A DNA stretch of 64,000 bases from Arthrobacter sp. Edens01 (lineage in GTDB: Bacteria > Actinomycetota > Actinomycetes > Actinomycetales > Micrococcaceae), in NCBI RefSeq assembly GCF_001307035.1, contig NZ_LKIU01000005.1, positions 1,474,300 through 1,538,299 of the forward strand, written 5' to 3'. Made by a program: the position numbers and the translations under genes. Of this stretch, positions 20,135 to 28,209 are shown in pieces (within the stretch, counting starts at the first letter, position 1; every line of letters starts with the position of its first letter). The notes beneath the pieces are model-generated. The model saw nothing but the letters and a program-made list of their open reading frames with translations, did not search any database and was not told where the DNA came from.

Positions 20135-21244
20135 ATGAAGTCCATTACGCGGACCGAACTGCTGCGGCGGCGCCGACATAGCCACGGACTCCCCCTTTCC
20201 GCTTCTCCGTCAGGGGATCAGGCCGGTCCGGAAGCAGCAGGCACCAGGATGTTCGCCCTCCAGGGCCAGGACCTGCCAGGCGTCCTGTGGTCCCTGGGAC
20301 TGCGCACGGACGCCACGCTGGCTCAGGTCAGGGAATCCTTCGACAATGCGGCATTGGTTCGCACCTGGCCCTTCCGGGGCACCCTGCACGTGATGCGTGC
20401 CGAAGATGTTCACTGGATCCTGGCTCTTACCTCCGAACGGACGCTGCGTTCGGCAGCCCGCCGCCGGGAAGAACTCGAACTGGACCCGAGAACCTTGGAT
20501 CGGGCCAGGGAAACCGCCGTGGAATCCCTGTCCGGCGGAACGGCGCTGGGCAGGAAGGACCTGCTGGCACGGTTCGAGACCGCAGGCATCTCCACCGCAG
20601 GACAGCGAGGTTACCATCTGCTGTGGCACCTCGCGGTCGCCGGCACCACGGTTCTTGGACCGTTCAACGGCGCCGAGCAGCAGTTCGTCCTGCTCGATGA
20701 ATGGATACCGCAGCGCAGGAACCTTGAAGGGGACGCCGCCCTGGCCGAGCTGGTCCGCCGGTACCTGGCCGGCCGCTCACCCGCCACGATTGCTGACATG
20801 GCATGGTGGACCAAGCTGCCCGTCACCGCTGTCCGGCGCGGCATCGCGGCCTGCGGCCGGGAGGTGGAAGAGATCGAATACGACGGCGCCGTCCACTGGC
20901 AGTTGGCCGCGACTGCCCCTGCAGCACAGACTGCACGGCTGGAATCCGCCGTCCTGCTTCCGGGATTCGATGAATACCTGCTCGGCTACAAGGACCGCAG
21001 CGCCGCACTTACCGCCGAACATGCGCCGTTGACGGTCCCGGGCAACAACGGGGTCTTCAAGCCCACCCTGATGCTGCACGGACGGGTAGCCGGGATTTGG
21101 TCGCGGAAGACCACCCGGAACGCCACGGCGGTTTCGGTCCAGCCGTTTTCGCCGGTCACTACCCGCGACTGGAACGCCGTGGAACGCGCTGCGGACCGCT
21201 ATGCCGCCTACCTGGGCACACCGGTGACAGTGAAGCGGGCCTGA
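20135..21244 (+). CDS. AlkZ/HTH_42-family winged-helix protein, putative DNA glycosylase
   Basis: This is a 369-residue protein of the winged-helix DNA-binding superfamily to which AlkZ and YcaQ belong. These are glycosylases that unhook interstrand crosslinks and bulky alkyl adducts. Family blocks seen are MFALQGQDLPGVLWSLGLR (about 39-57), the segment ALVRTWPFRGTLHVM (about 74-88) and the C-terminal LLPGFDEYLLGYKDR (about 273-287). The Gln-x-Gln pair (Gln43 and Gln45) sits where AlkZ has its catalytic QxQ motif. Many homologues have no tested activity, so the DNA-repair role is inference. ATG 20135 follows a GGAGGG site. Confidence 0.8.
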   Translation: MKSITRTELLRRRRHSHGLPLSASPSGDQAGPEAAGTRMFALQGQDLPGVLWSLGLRTDATLAQVRESFDNAALVRTWPFRGTLHVMRAEDVHWILALTSERTLRSAARRREELELDPRTLDRARETAVESLSGGTALGRKDLLARFETAGISTAGQRGYHLLWHLAVAGTTVLGPFNGAEQQFVLLDEWIPQRRNLEGDAALAELVRRYLAGRSPATIADMAWWTKLPVTAVRRGIAACGREVEEIEYDGAVHWQLAATAPAAQTARLESAVLLPGFDEYLLGYKDRSAALTAEHAPLTVPGNNGVFKPTLMLHGRVAGIWSRKTTRNATAVSVQPFSPVTTRDWNAVERAADRYAAYLGTPVTVKRA

Positions 21245-21331
21245 AGGCTCCGGAAGCACTGTTGGGCAACGGCCAGCGCGGCTAGCGTGGATGGGACCTA
21301 TCCACGCAGTACTGACCGGAAGGTTACCGGC

Positions 21332-22066
21332 ATGGGCACTGAGGAGAACAGCGGAAAGGCTGCCGTCATAACGGGCGCTTCTTCCGGAATCGGAGCGGCA
21401 ACTGCGCGGACCCTGCATGCCGCAGGATTCAGCGTTGCCCTGCTCGCCCGCAGGAAGGACCGTTTGGACGCCCTGGCCGCTGAACTTGGGCCAGGCACCC
21501 TCGCCCTTGAAGCGGACGTTACCCGGCGGGATGATCTGCTCCTGGCTGCACAGCGGGTAGAAACCGAGCTCGGAGGAGCAGACGTGCTGGTCAACAACGC
21601 CGGAGTCATGCTTCTGGGCCCGTTCGGACCGGAACTCGACTCCGATTACCAGAGAATGGTCAACGTCAACCTCCTGGGGGCCATCACTGCGACGGAGGTT
21701 TTCCTGGATCAGCTGCGTGAGCGCAGCGGTGACCTGGTCAATATTTCATCCGTCGCGGGCCGGACTTCCCGGCCCGGTGACGCAGTCTATGCCGCCACCA
21801 AATGGGGCCTGATCGGATTCTCCGACTGTCTGCGCAAGGAACTCCTTCCGGACGTGCGCGTCACCGTCATCGAGCCCGGCGCGGTCGCTACGGAACTGCC
21901 CGGTCACATCACGGACCCGGAAACCAGGGCACAGACTGAAGCGTCCTACGCCGAAGTTTCGATTACCGCGGAGGACGTCGCAGCAGTGGTGGCCTTCGCG
22001 GTCGCACAGCCGCCGGGCGTCGGGCTCAATGAGGTCACGGTGCGGCCCCGAAAGCAGCTGCATTAG
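21332..22066 (+). CDS. Short-chain dehydrogenase/reductase
   Basis: This is a 244-residue classical SDR. It has the cofactor loop ITGASSGIGAATA (about 12-24), the NADP-favouring LLARRKDRL (about 35-43), NNAGVML (about 88-94), the catalytic serine in ISSVAG and the YAATK active-site pair (about 151-155). The start ATG 21332 has GGAAGG 8 bp ahead; an in-frame GTG lies 45 bp upstream. The substrate is unknown; it resembles the YdfG/serine-dehydrogenase-like SDRs. It is convergent with a NUDIX gene, the stop codons overlapping in TTAG at 22063-22066. Confidence 0.88.
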   Translation: MGTEENSGKAAVITGASSGIGAATARTLHAAGFSVALLARRKDRLDALAAELGPGTLALEADVTRRDDLLLAAQRVETELGGADVLVNNAGVMLLGPFGPELDSDYQRMVNVNLLGAITATEVFLDQLRERSGDLVNISSVAGRTSRPGDAVYAATKWGLIGFSDCLRKELLPDVRVTVIEPGAVATELPGHITDPETRAQTEASYAEVSITAEDVAAVVAFAVAQPPGVGLNEVTVRPRKQLH

Positions 22067-22536
22067 TCCAGTCTGGCCAGAAGGGCGTCAAGCACCTGGA
22101 TCTGGCCTTTGACCAGTTTGGCCCGGGCTTCCTCTGCGGTGAACCAGCCGGCGCGGTCAACTTCCGGAAAGTCTCCAAGGTTACCGGAGCCGGCAGGCCA
22201 TTCAAGAACAAAAGTGTTGCTGCGGATTTCCCGTCCGGGGAAATCCGCAGCAGCCGCAAAAACCGTAATCAACTTCGCTGAGGACTGCCGGAAGGTTCCC
22301 AGGAGTTCGTACTCGCCCTCTGGCGCCGGCCAGCCCATCTCTTCGGCGAACTCGCGGAGGGCTGCGGTGAGCGGCGGCTCCGGAGCAGTGAATTCACCCT
22401 TGGGAACGGACCATGCGTGATCCTCTTTGCGCGCCCAGAAGGGGCCACCCATATGTGCGATCCAAACCTCGACGGCGGCGCCGGCGGCTTCCTCCGGGGT
22501 GCGACGGTAGAGCAGGATCCCGGCGCTGGTGCGCAT
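22063..22536 (-). CDS. NUDIX hydrolase
   Basis: This is a 157-residue pyrophosphohydrolase whose Nudix box is complete: G-x5-E-x7-REUxEExGU spans GEFTAPE to REFAEEMGW (about 47-69). These enzymes cleave a nucleoside diphosphate linked to another moiety and need Mg2+. The early MRTSAGILLYRR and the middle ITVFAAAADFPG resemble the diadenosine polyphosphate or MutT-like DUF4916/NUDIX group of actinobacteria. The chosen start is ATG 22536; the frame upstream to 22659 overlaps the next gene and looks non-coding. Confidence 0.88.
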   Translation of the reverse strand: MRTSAGILLYRRTPEEAAGAAVEVWIAHMGGPFWARKEDHAWSVPKGEFTAPEPPLTAALREFAEEMGWPAPEGEYELLGTFRQSSAKLITVFAAAADFPGREIRSNTFVLEWPAGSGNLGDFPEVDRAGWFTAEEARAKLVKGQIQVLDALLARLD

Positions 22537-22625
22537 GCAGTTGTGCTCCTTATTCGTTCGATCAGCCAGCCAGGGAACAGACAGGCCTGCTGGAGGACTT
22601 CCTGAGCGTCTAAGCGGACACGTGC

Positions 22626-23450
22626 CTACCCCTCCAGCATGGCCACGGAACGGTTCCACAGGTCCAGTGCCAGCAGGTGATCCCCCGCCAGCCGGTTGGT
22701 CCGGGCCGGCTTGGACCGGACAAAGTACTTTCCCGTAGGGTAGTCGGCTCCCGGGGTGCCCTCGGCCAGGAACACCAGCGTCTGCGCCCCCTTCTCCGGA
22801 CTCTGCAGGAACCGGCCAATGATCCCCTGGTAAACCGAGCGCATGGCGGATCCCTCGGCACTTGAGAAACTCGAACCAATGACTCCCGGGTGGAAGGCTG
22901 TGGAGGTAGCCCCGGCAGCGCGGTACCTCCGGTCGAACTCCTCCGTGAAGAGGATCTGCTCGAGTTTCGAGTTTCCATAGGCCTTTTGGGGCGAGTAGTT
23001 CTTTTCCTCCTCCAGGTCGTTAATGTCCAGCTTGGCGAAGAGGCGGCTGGCGGCGCTGGAGGTGTTGATGACCGTTCCCCGGGAATGCAGCAGGCGGTCG
23101 GTCAGCAGCCGTGTCAGCAGGAACGGTGCAAGGTAATTCACCTGAAACGTCATCTCATGTCCGTCGACCGTAGTTTGGCGCTCCTTGCCGAAGATTGCTC
23201 CGGCGTTGTTCGCCAGGACATCAATTTCCGGATAGCGCTGAAGGAGGTCCGAGGCCAGGCTGCGGACCTGGCCCAGGTCCGCAAAGTCAGCGGTGAAGTA
23301 CTCGCTGCCGATTTCCTCCGCGACCGCCGCCGTTTTCTCCAGGGATCTCCCCACCGGAACGACGTGGTGCCCGTCTGCGGCGAGCCGCCGCGCGGCCGCT
23401 GCGCCCACGCCGTCGGACGCACCGGTGATCACAATGGTTTTGGGAGCCAC
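22626..23450 (-). CDS. Short-chain dehydrogenase/reductase, retinol-dehydrogenase-like
   Basis: This is a 274-residue SDR with TIVITGASDGVGAAAARRL (about 5-23), the NNAGAIFG segment (about 80-87), NTSSAASRL (about 130-138) and the active-site YGNSK (about 157-161). The N-x-A-G variant and the long C-terminal part match the retinol dehydrogenase/WW-oxidoreductase-like group. The substrate is unknown. It lies upstream of the NUDIX gene on the same strand with an 89-bp gap. Confidence 0.85.
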   Translation of the reverse strand: MAPKTIVITGASDGVGAAAARRLAADGHHVVPVGRSLEKTAAVAEEIGSEYFTADFADLGQVRSLASDLLQRYPEIDVLANNAGAIFGKERQTTVDGHEMTFQVNYLAPFLLTRLLTDRLLHSRGTVINTSSAASRLFAKLDINDLEEEKNYSPQKAYGNSKLEQILFTEEFDRRYRAAGATSTAFHPGVIGSSFSSAEGSAMRSVYQGIIGRFLQSPEKGAQTLVFLAEGTPGADYPTGKYFVRSKPARTNRLAGDHLLALDLWNRSVAMLEG

Positions 23451-23531
23451 TGGGGCCTGCTTTCCTCGAAATACCGGGACTGCCTCACCCTAGCGGCGCC
23501 CCGCCGGCAGGGAAAGTGGCCGGCCCGGGTT

Positions 23532-24500
23532 TCAGGAGCTCGGACGACGCCGCCAGTACGAAGCCGCAAGCGCTCCGGAGACGTTGTGCCAGACCGAAAA
23601 CACCGCCGCCGGCAGGGCTGCTTCGGGACTGAAGTATTCCCGCGCCAGGCCGGCAGCCAGCCCGGAGTTCTGCATGCCCACCTCCACTCCCATGGTGCGG
23701 CGGGAGGGCACCGGCAGCCGGAACAGCCGGCCGGCTCCGTAACCGAGGGCCAGGCCCAGGCCATTGTGCAGGACTACGGCCAGCAGGATCAGCCAGCCTG
23801 CGGTGAGGATCGCTGCAGCGCTTCCCGCCACTACCGCTACAACCACGAATGTGATCGCCAGGACCGAGATCCAGGGCAGCGCGGGGAGGACCCGGTCCAC
23901 GGCCCGTGGTGCCACGGAGCGAATAACCAGTCCCAGGATGACGGGGATCAGCACGATCTGGACGATCGTGAGCGCCATGGAACCGGCGTCTACAGACATG
24001 TACCGCCCGGCAAGCCACAGGGCCAGCAACGGTGTGAACAGCGGAGCCAGCAGCGTTGACACCGAGGTCATGGCAACCGACAGCGCAACGTTTCCACGCG
24101 CCAGGTAGGCCACAACGTTCGACGCCGTGCCGCCGGGCGCACAGCCCACCAGAATGACCCCGGCAGCCAGTTCCGGAGGAAGCTGCAGGGCCCAGGCGAT
24201 GCCCAGCCCCAGCAGCGGCATGATTAGAAACTGGGCGATGACGCCCAGCAGTACCGGTAGGGGCTGCCGTACCACCAGGGCGAAATCCGGCAGGGTCAGG
24301 GTCAGTCCCATGCCGAACATGATCACCATGAGCCCGGGGTTGATCAGCGGGCCAAGGCCGGAGAACGGCTCCGGAAACACCAGGGCCACCGCTCCTCCGG
24401 CAAGGATCAATAGCGGGAAGACAGTCACCGCTATCCGGGCGCTGCGTTCTTCAGCTGCCCGAACCGGCTGGGGAACGGAGGTACCGGGAGTCCTGGCCAT
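23532..24500 (-). CDS. Bile acid:sodium symporter (BASS) family transporter
   Basis: This is a 322-residue membrane protein with about 9-10 helices. The segments FGMGLTLTLPDFALV (about 60-74) and LVGCAPGGTASNVVAYLARG (about 120-139) carry the family motif around the sodium site (Gly-Cys-Ala-Pro-Gly-Gly), and EVGMQNSGLAAGLA (about 282-295) is the second conserved block. In bacteria, BASS proteins import organic acids such as pantoate, pyruvate or sulfur-containing acids with sodium. ATG 24500 was chosen over the longer frame to 24590 because the hydrophobic core starts soon after it. Confidence 0.88.
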   Translation of the reverse strand: MARTPGTSVPQPVRAAEERSARIAVTVFPLLILAGGAVALVFPEPFSGLGPLINPGLMVIMFGMGLTLTLPDFALVVRQPLPVLLGVIAQFLIMPLLGLGIAWALQLPPELAAGVILVGCAPGGTASNVVAYLARGNVALSVAMTSVSTLLAPLFTPLLALWLAGRYMSVDAGSMALTIVQIVLIPVILGLVIRSVAPRAVDRVLPALPWISVLAITFVVVAVVAGSAAAILTAGWLILLAVVLHNGLGLALGYGAGRLFRLPVPSRRTMGVEVGMQNSGLAAGLAREYFSPEAALPAAVFSVWHNVSGALAASYWRRRPSS

Positions 24501-24605
24501 GCCCCAAATGCTGGCACAGCCTGCCCTGCGGGAGCAGTCCGACGCGCCGCAGCTGGGCTTGATACACCGCTGCAGAGGAGGTGGATTCATGCAAGGATCA
24601 GCCGT

Positions 24606-25538
24606 ATGTCCGATCGCCTAATGCTACTCGACACCGCTTCGCTGTACTTCCGTGCCTTCTACGGGCTTCCGGACTCACTGCGCCGGCAGGACGGCACCCC
24701 GGTCAATGCGGTCCGCGGACTCGCGGATATGATTGCCCGGCTGGTGACCGAGTTCAAGCCGACCCACCTGATCGCGTGCTGGGACGAGAACTGGCGGCCG
24801 CAGTGGCGGGTTGACCTGCTGCCGACCTACAAGGAGCACCGCGTGGCCCGCGTGGTGGACGGCGGGAGCGACGTCGAAGAGGTACCGGACGCGCTTGAGG
24901 CACAGATCCCGATGATCCAGGAGGTCCTTTCCCTGGCGGGGATCGCCGTCGCCGGCGTTCCGGACCACGAAGCCGACGACGTGATTGGCAGCTATGCCGC
25001 CCAGGCCGGGATGCCGGTGGACGTGGTGACCGGGGACCGTGACCTGTTCCAGGTCATCGACGACAGCCGCGGCATCCGGGTCCTCTACACGGCGGGAGGC
25101 ATGAAAAACCTCAAGGAAATGGACGACGCCGCCGTCGTTGCCAAATACCGGGTGCTTCCGGAACAGTACGCGGACTACGCGACCCTGCGGGGCGACAGCT
25201 CGGACGGTTTGCCCGGCGTGTCCGGCATCGGCGAGAAGACCGCCGCATCCCTGCTTGCCGAGTTCGGCACCCTTGATTCCCTGCTGGCGGCCGCCGGGGA
25301 CAAGGGCAGCACCCTCTCGGCAAACATGCGGTCCAAACTCGACGCTGCCCGGGAATACCTCGAGGCCGCGCCCGCCGTGGTTCGGCTGGTGCGCGGCCTC
25401 GAGGTGCCGTCACTGAAGGATGCCAGGCTGCAGCCGGTCACCGGGGACCGGCGGGCCCGTCTTGAGACCCTGGCCGGGGACTGGAACCTGGGTGGTTCGG
25501 TCCGCCGGCTCCTGGCGTCCCTGGACTCAGCTGCCTGA
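24606..25538 (+). CDS. 5'-3' exonuclease, DNA polymerase I 5'-nuclease domain type
   Basis: This is a 310-residue stand-alone flap/5'-nuclease. The acidic metal-binding residues are present in LMLLDTASLYFRAFY (about 5-19), VPDHEADDVIGSYA (about 117-130) and VVTGDRDLFQVID (about 140-152). The helix-hairpin-helix segment DGLPGVSGIGEKTAASLLAE (about 200-219) binds the phosphate backbone. It lacks polymerase and proofreading domains, as is normal for the actinobacterial separate exonuclease. It should act in Okazaki-fragment and repair processing. ATG 24606 lies on the first possible codon. Confidence 0.92.
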   Translation: MSDRLMLLDTASLYFRAFYGLPDSLRRQDGTPVNAVRGLADMIARLVTEFKPTHLIACWDENWRPQWRVDLLPTYKEHRVARVVDGGSDVEEVPDALEAQIPMIQEVLSLAGIAVAGVPDHEADDVIGSYAAQAGMPVDVVTGDRDLFQVIDDSRGIRVLYTAGGMKNLKEMDDAAVVAKYRVLPEQYADYATLRGDSSDGLPGVSGIGEKTAASLLAEFGTLDSLLAAAGDKGSTLSANMRSKLDAAREYLEAAPAVVRLVRGLEVPSLKDARLQPVTGDRRARLETLAGDWNLGGSVRRLLASLDSAA

Positions 25539-25544
25539 GCCCGT

Positions 25545-25564
25545 GACCCGCAGTCCTGCGGGTC
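25545..25564. terminator. Short hairpin terminator
   Basis: GACCCGCA (25545-25552) pairs with TGCGGGTC (25557-25564) around a GTCC loop, 7 bases after the exonuclease stop. It abuts the tandem repeat that starts at 25564. There is no T-tract. Confidence 0.5.
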
Positions 25565-25631
25565 TCAGTGCTGCGCGATCCTCAGCACTGTGCGGTCCTC
25601 AGTACTGTGCGGCTCTCAGTACTGCGCGATG
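25564..25631. repeat. 17-bp tandem repeat, four units, spanning the alcohol dehydrogenase stop codon
   Basis: The four 17-bp units are 25564-25580, 25581-25597, 25598-25614 and 25615-25631. All share the pattern CTCAG(T/C)(G/A)CTG(C/T)GCG, with a few changes in the middle and the last three bases. The fourth unit is the coding end of the alcohol dehydrogenase gene on the minus strand (its last codons and TGA). The other three are diverged copies placed beyond the stop, as if the gene end had been duplicated by slippage. Confidence 0.85.
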
Positions 25632-26566
25632 AAGCGGCCGATCACGCCGCCGGCGCGCAGCTTGTCGATGGCATCCGGAATCTCTGCGTGCGTGATGATG
25701 TTCATCGGCGGGTTCAGCTTGCCGGACTTCATCAGCTCGTACAGGGCTTCGAGATCTTCCTTGGTCCCGGACTTTGAACCCTTGATGCTCAGCTGGTTAA
25801 TGATGATCGGGTAGGTGTTGATAGTGGCCTCAAGACGGCCCATGCCTACCTGCACAAGCGTTCCAAACTCGGCCAGGGTTTCGATGGCCTGTGACGTGGT
25901 GGTGCCGAAACCGGCGTAGTCCACGATCAGGTCCAGTCCCTTGTCCTTGAACTCGGTGATGGACTCGGCAACGCCGGCCAGGCCGATCTCATCGGCGAGC
26001 TTGCGCGTCTCGGCGTTGATTTCCGCGCCGTAGACCTCTGCGCCGGAGAGTACTGCCACGCGGGCGCCGATGTAGCCGAGCCCGCCAAGCCCAATGACGC
26101 CAACCTTCATGCCGGCCTTGGCGCCGCCCACGGCCATGATCGCATGGTAGGCGGTGAGGCCTGCGTCGGTGGCCATGGCAGCGAGGTCGAACGGGACTTC
26201 GTCGGGGAGCTTCACCAGGTTGTCATCGGTGGCAACGAGCTTGGGCGCGAATCCACCGTCCCACTTGCCGTAACCCAGCGCATCGCCGTCGCTCATGACC
26301 GGGGCCAGGCCCACACGGTCTCCGACCTTCCAGTGCTCCATGCCCGGGCCAACCTCGGTGATCACACCGGCATTCTCGTGGCCCATCGTGCGCGGGAGTT
26401 CGAAGAACAGGGGCATCCATCCCGGATCGTCCAGGGCGGTGACATCGGAGTGGCAGACGCCTGCTGCCTTGACTTCGACGACCACCTGTCCCGGGCCTGC
26501 GTGGGGTTCGGGTACTTCATTGAGTTCCAGGGGCTTGTTTGTGCCGGTGAACTGCCATGCCTTCAT
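25616..26566 (-). CDS. Zinc-containing alcohol dehydrogenase (MDR family)
   Basis: This is a 316-residue medium-chain dehydrogenase. The catalytic zinc site is Cys38 (GVCHSD), His63 with Glu64 (MGHENAG) and Asp134 (ATDAGLTAY); the Asp at the third position is the arrangement of the Thermoanaerobacter-type alcohol dehydrogenases rather than the usual Cys. The cofactor loop is GLGGLGYIGA (about 156-165), and a glutamate after the second strand favours NAD. The four-cysteine structural zinc loop is absent, which makes the protein shorter than the common 340 residues. The start ATG 26566 has AGGAGA ahead. The substrate is unknown. The stop lies in a 17-bp repeat. Confidence 0.9.
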   Translation of the reverse strand: MKAWQFTGTNKPLELNEVPEPHAGPGQVVVEVKAAGVCHSDVTALDDPGWMPLFFELPRTMGHENAGVITEVGPGMEHWKVGDRVGLAPVMSDGDALGYGKWDGGFAPKLVATDDNLVKLPDEVPFDLAAMATDAGLTAYHAIMAVGGAKAGMKVGVIGLGGLGYIGARVAVLSGAEVYGAEINAETRKLADEIGLAGVAESITEFKDKGLDLIVDYAGFGTTTSQAIETLAEFGTLVQVGMGRLEATINTYPIIINQLSIKGSKSGTKEDLEALYELMKSGKLNPPMNIITHAEIPDAIDKLRAGGVIGRFIAQY

Positions 26567-26753
26567 GGGGCATCTCCTTTTCATTTGGCTCAGTGGAGGC
26601 CCTGGTCCAGGTGCCCTCCACATTTTCACCCTACGCCCGGCCAGCCCCGCAAAAAGGCCGTTTGGGATGTGAAGAACAGCACGTCAGGGCCAACTTTTGG
26701 GTGCGGACCGGGATATCCTGCCAGCAGAACCAATCACGCACGGACGGGGAACA

Positions 26754-28046
26754 ATGCACGATCAGCCCAGCACCCCGGCAACGGGTTCCCAGGCCCCTGC
26801 ACATCTGTCCCAGCGCCGCGTACTTGCCGTCCTGGTGGCGGGGCAGATCCTGGGCGGAATAGGCATGGGAGCCACGCTTTCCCTCGGTGCGCTGCTGGCC
26901 GCAGCCCTGTCCGGCTCCCCCGCCTGGTCCGGAATGGCAGCGACCATGAGCACCCTGGGTGCAGCTGCGGCAGCGGTTCCGCTGGCCCGCCTTGCCCAGG
27001 CACGCGGACGCAGGGTGTCCCTCTCGGTTGGTGCACTGGTCTCAGCTGCCGGGGCGGTCACCGCAGTCTCCTCCGCCGTCGCCGGCATTTTCCCGATCCT
27101 CCTGGCGGGCCTGGCGCTGCTGGGAGCCGGAAGCGCCGTCAGCCTGCAGGCCCGCTTCGCGGCCGCCGACCTTTCAACCCCGGGCAGCCGCGGGCGGGAC
27201 CTTTCAATAGTGCTGTGGTCAACAACCATAGGGGCAGTGCTGGGGCCGAACCTCTTCGGGCCCGGAGAAGTACTGGGAAGCTCGCTGGGCCTGCCGCCGC
27301 TAACCGGTGCGTTTGTCTTTTCGCTCGCCGCGCAGCTGGCAGCCGCCGCCGTTTACCTCACGGGGCTGCGGCCGGACCCGCTGCTGGAACTGAAGCGCCT
27401 GCGCGCCGCAGGTGCAGGGGATGCATCTCCGGCTTCGAAACGGTCGGGGTTCAGGATCCTGCGGACCAACGCGCAGGCGCGGTACGCGGTGGCAGTCATT
27501 GCCCTGAGCCATGCGGTGATGGTGGCGCTGATGTCGATGACCCCGGTGCACCTGAGCAGCCACGGCGCGTCGATCAGTCTCGTTGGGTTCACCATCAGCC
27601 TGCACATTGCCGGGATGTACGCGTTGTCTCCGGTCTTTGGCTGGCTTTCGGACCGCGCCGGACGCCACCGGGTGATCCTGTTGGGACAGGGGCTGCTGCT
27701 GGCGGCTTTGATCGTGGCCGGAACAGCTGCGGATTCCGGTGCAGCAGTGACGGTGAGCCTTGTTCTGCTGGGACTGGGGTGGTCCGCGTCGGTGGTTTCG
27801 GCGTCGGCACTCGTCTCCGAAGCGGTTGAGGTTCCGGAGCGGCCGGCGGTCCAGGGGGTATCCGATTTGGGGATGAACGCGGCCGGTGCGGCCGGAGGTG
27901 CACTGGCAGGTCCGGTGCTCACCGCTGTCGGCTACTCAGGACTGGGCTATGCAGCAGTGCTCCTGGTTGCAGTCATACTTGCGTGGACTGCTGCTGGTGC
28001 CCGAAGTGGGACTCGAACCCACACACCTTTCGATACTGCATTTTGA
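26754..28046 (+). CDS. MFS transporter (12-TM), 3' end antisense to tRNA-Leu
   Basis: This is a 430-residue major facilitator protein with twelve hydrophobic segments and the motif-A-like loops LARLAQARGRRVSLSVG (about 78-94) and GWLSDRAGRHRVILLGQG (about 297-314). The substrate cannot be told; efflux of a small molecule is most likely. The start ATG 26754 has GGGGA upstream; an in-frame GTG at 26697 lies in less conserved sequence. From 27995 the frame crosses the tRNA-Leu gene on the other strand, so the last 17 residues (ARSGTRTHTPFDTAF and what precedes) are the reverse complement of a tRNA and are probably not functional. It is divergent from the alcohol dehydrogenase. Confidence 0.85.
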   Translation: MHDQPSTPATGSQAPAHLSQRRVLAVLVAGQILGGIGMGATLSLGALLAAALSGSPAWSGMAATMSTLGAAAAAVPLARLAQARGRRVSLSVGALVSAAGAVTAVSSAVAGIFPILLAGLALLGAGSAVSLQARFAAADLSTPGSRGRDLSIVLWSTTIGAVLGPNLFGPGEVLGSSLGLPPLTGAFVFSLAAQLAAAAVYLTGLRPDPLLELKRLRAAGAGDASPASKRSGFRILRTNAQARYAVAVIALSHAVMVALMSMTPVHLSSHGASISLVGFTISLHIAGMYALSPVFGWLSDRAGRHRVILLGQGLLLAALIVAGTAADSGAAVTVSLVLLGLGWSASVVSASALVSEAVEVPERPAVQGVSDLGMNAAGAAGGALAGPVLTAVGYSGLGYAAVLLVAVILAWTAAGARSGTRTHTPFDTAF

Positions 28047-28079
28047 GTGCAGCGCGTCTGCCAATTCCGCCATTCGGGC
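27995..28079 (-). tRNA. tRNA-Leu (anticodon CAA)
   Basis: On the minus strand an 85-nt tRNA can be folded, from GCCCGAA at 28079 to the paired TTCGGGC at 27999-28005, with discriminator A and an encoded CCA at 27995-27997. The anticodon loop CTCAAAA gives anticodon CAA, reading UUG leucine codons. The T-arm GGGTTCGAGTCCC is canonical, and the long variable arm typical of leucine tRNAs is present. The MFS frame overlaps its 3' half from the other strand. Confidence 0.93.
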
Positions 28080-28209
28080 AGGCCCTGTGACGTTGATCAA
28101 GCGGATTGATTCCCCGTGTTGGGCGCGAAACCACTCTACATGCAGATAGGCTGTTTTCGTGAACTACCGGCAGCCACCGGTAGTGCTGTCGTCTTTCCAA
28201 GGAGCATCT

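Noticed and set aside
25564-25631. Possible CRISPR array
   Set aside because: The 17-bp units are directly adjacent with no spacers; there are no cas genes nearby.
26144-27829. Plus-strand open frame of 561 codons across the alcohol dehydrogenase and MFS genes
   Set aside because: It crosses two real genes in wrong frames and reads as Pro/Arg/Ser-rich sequence, typical of shadow frames.
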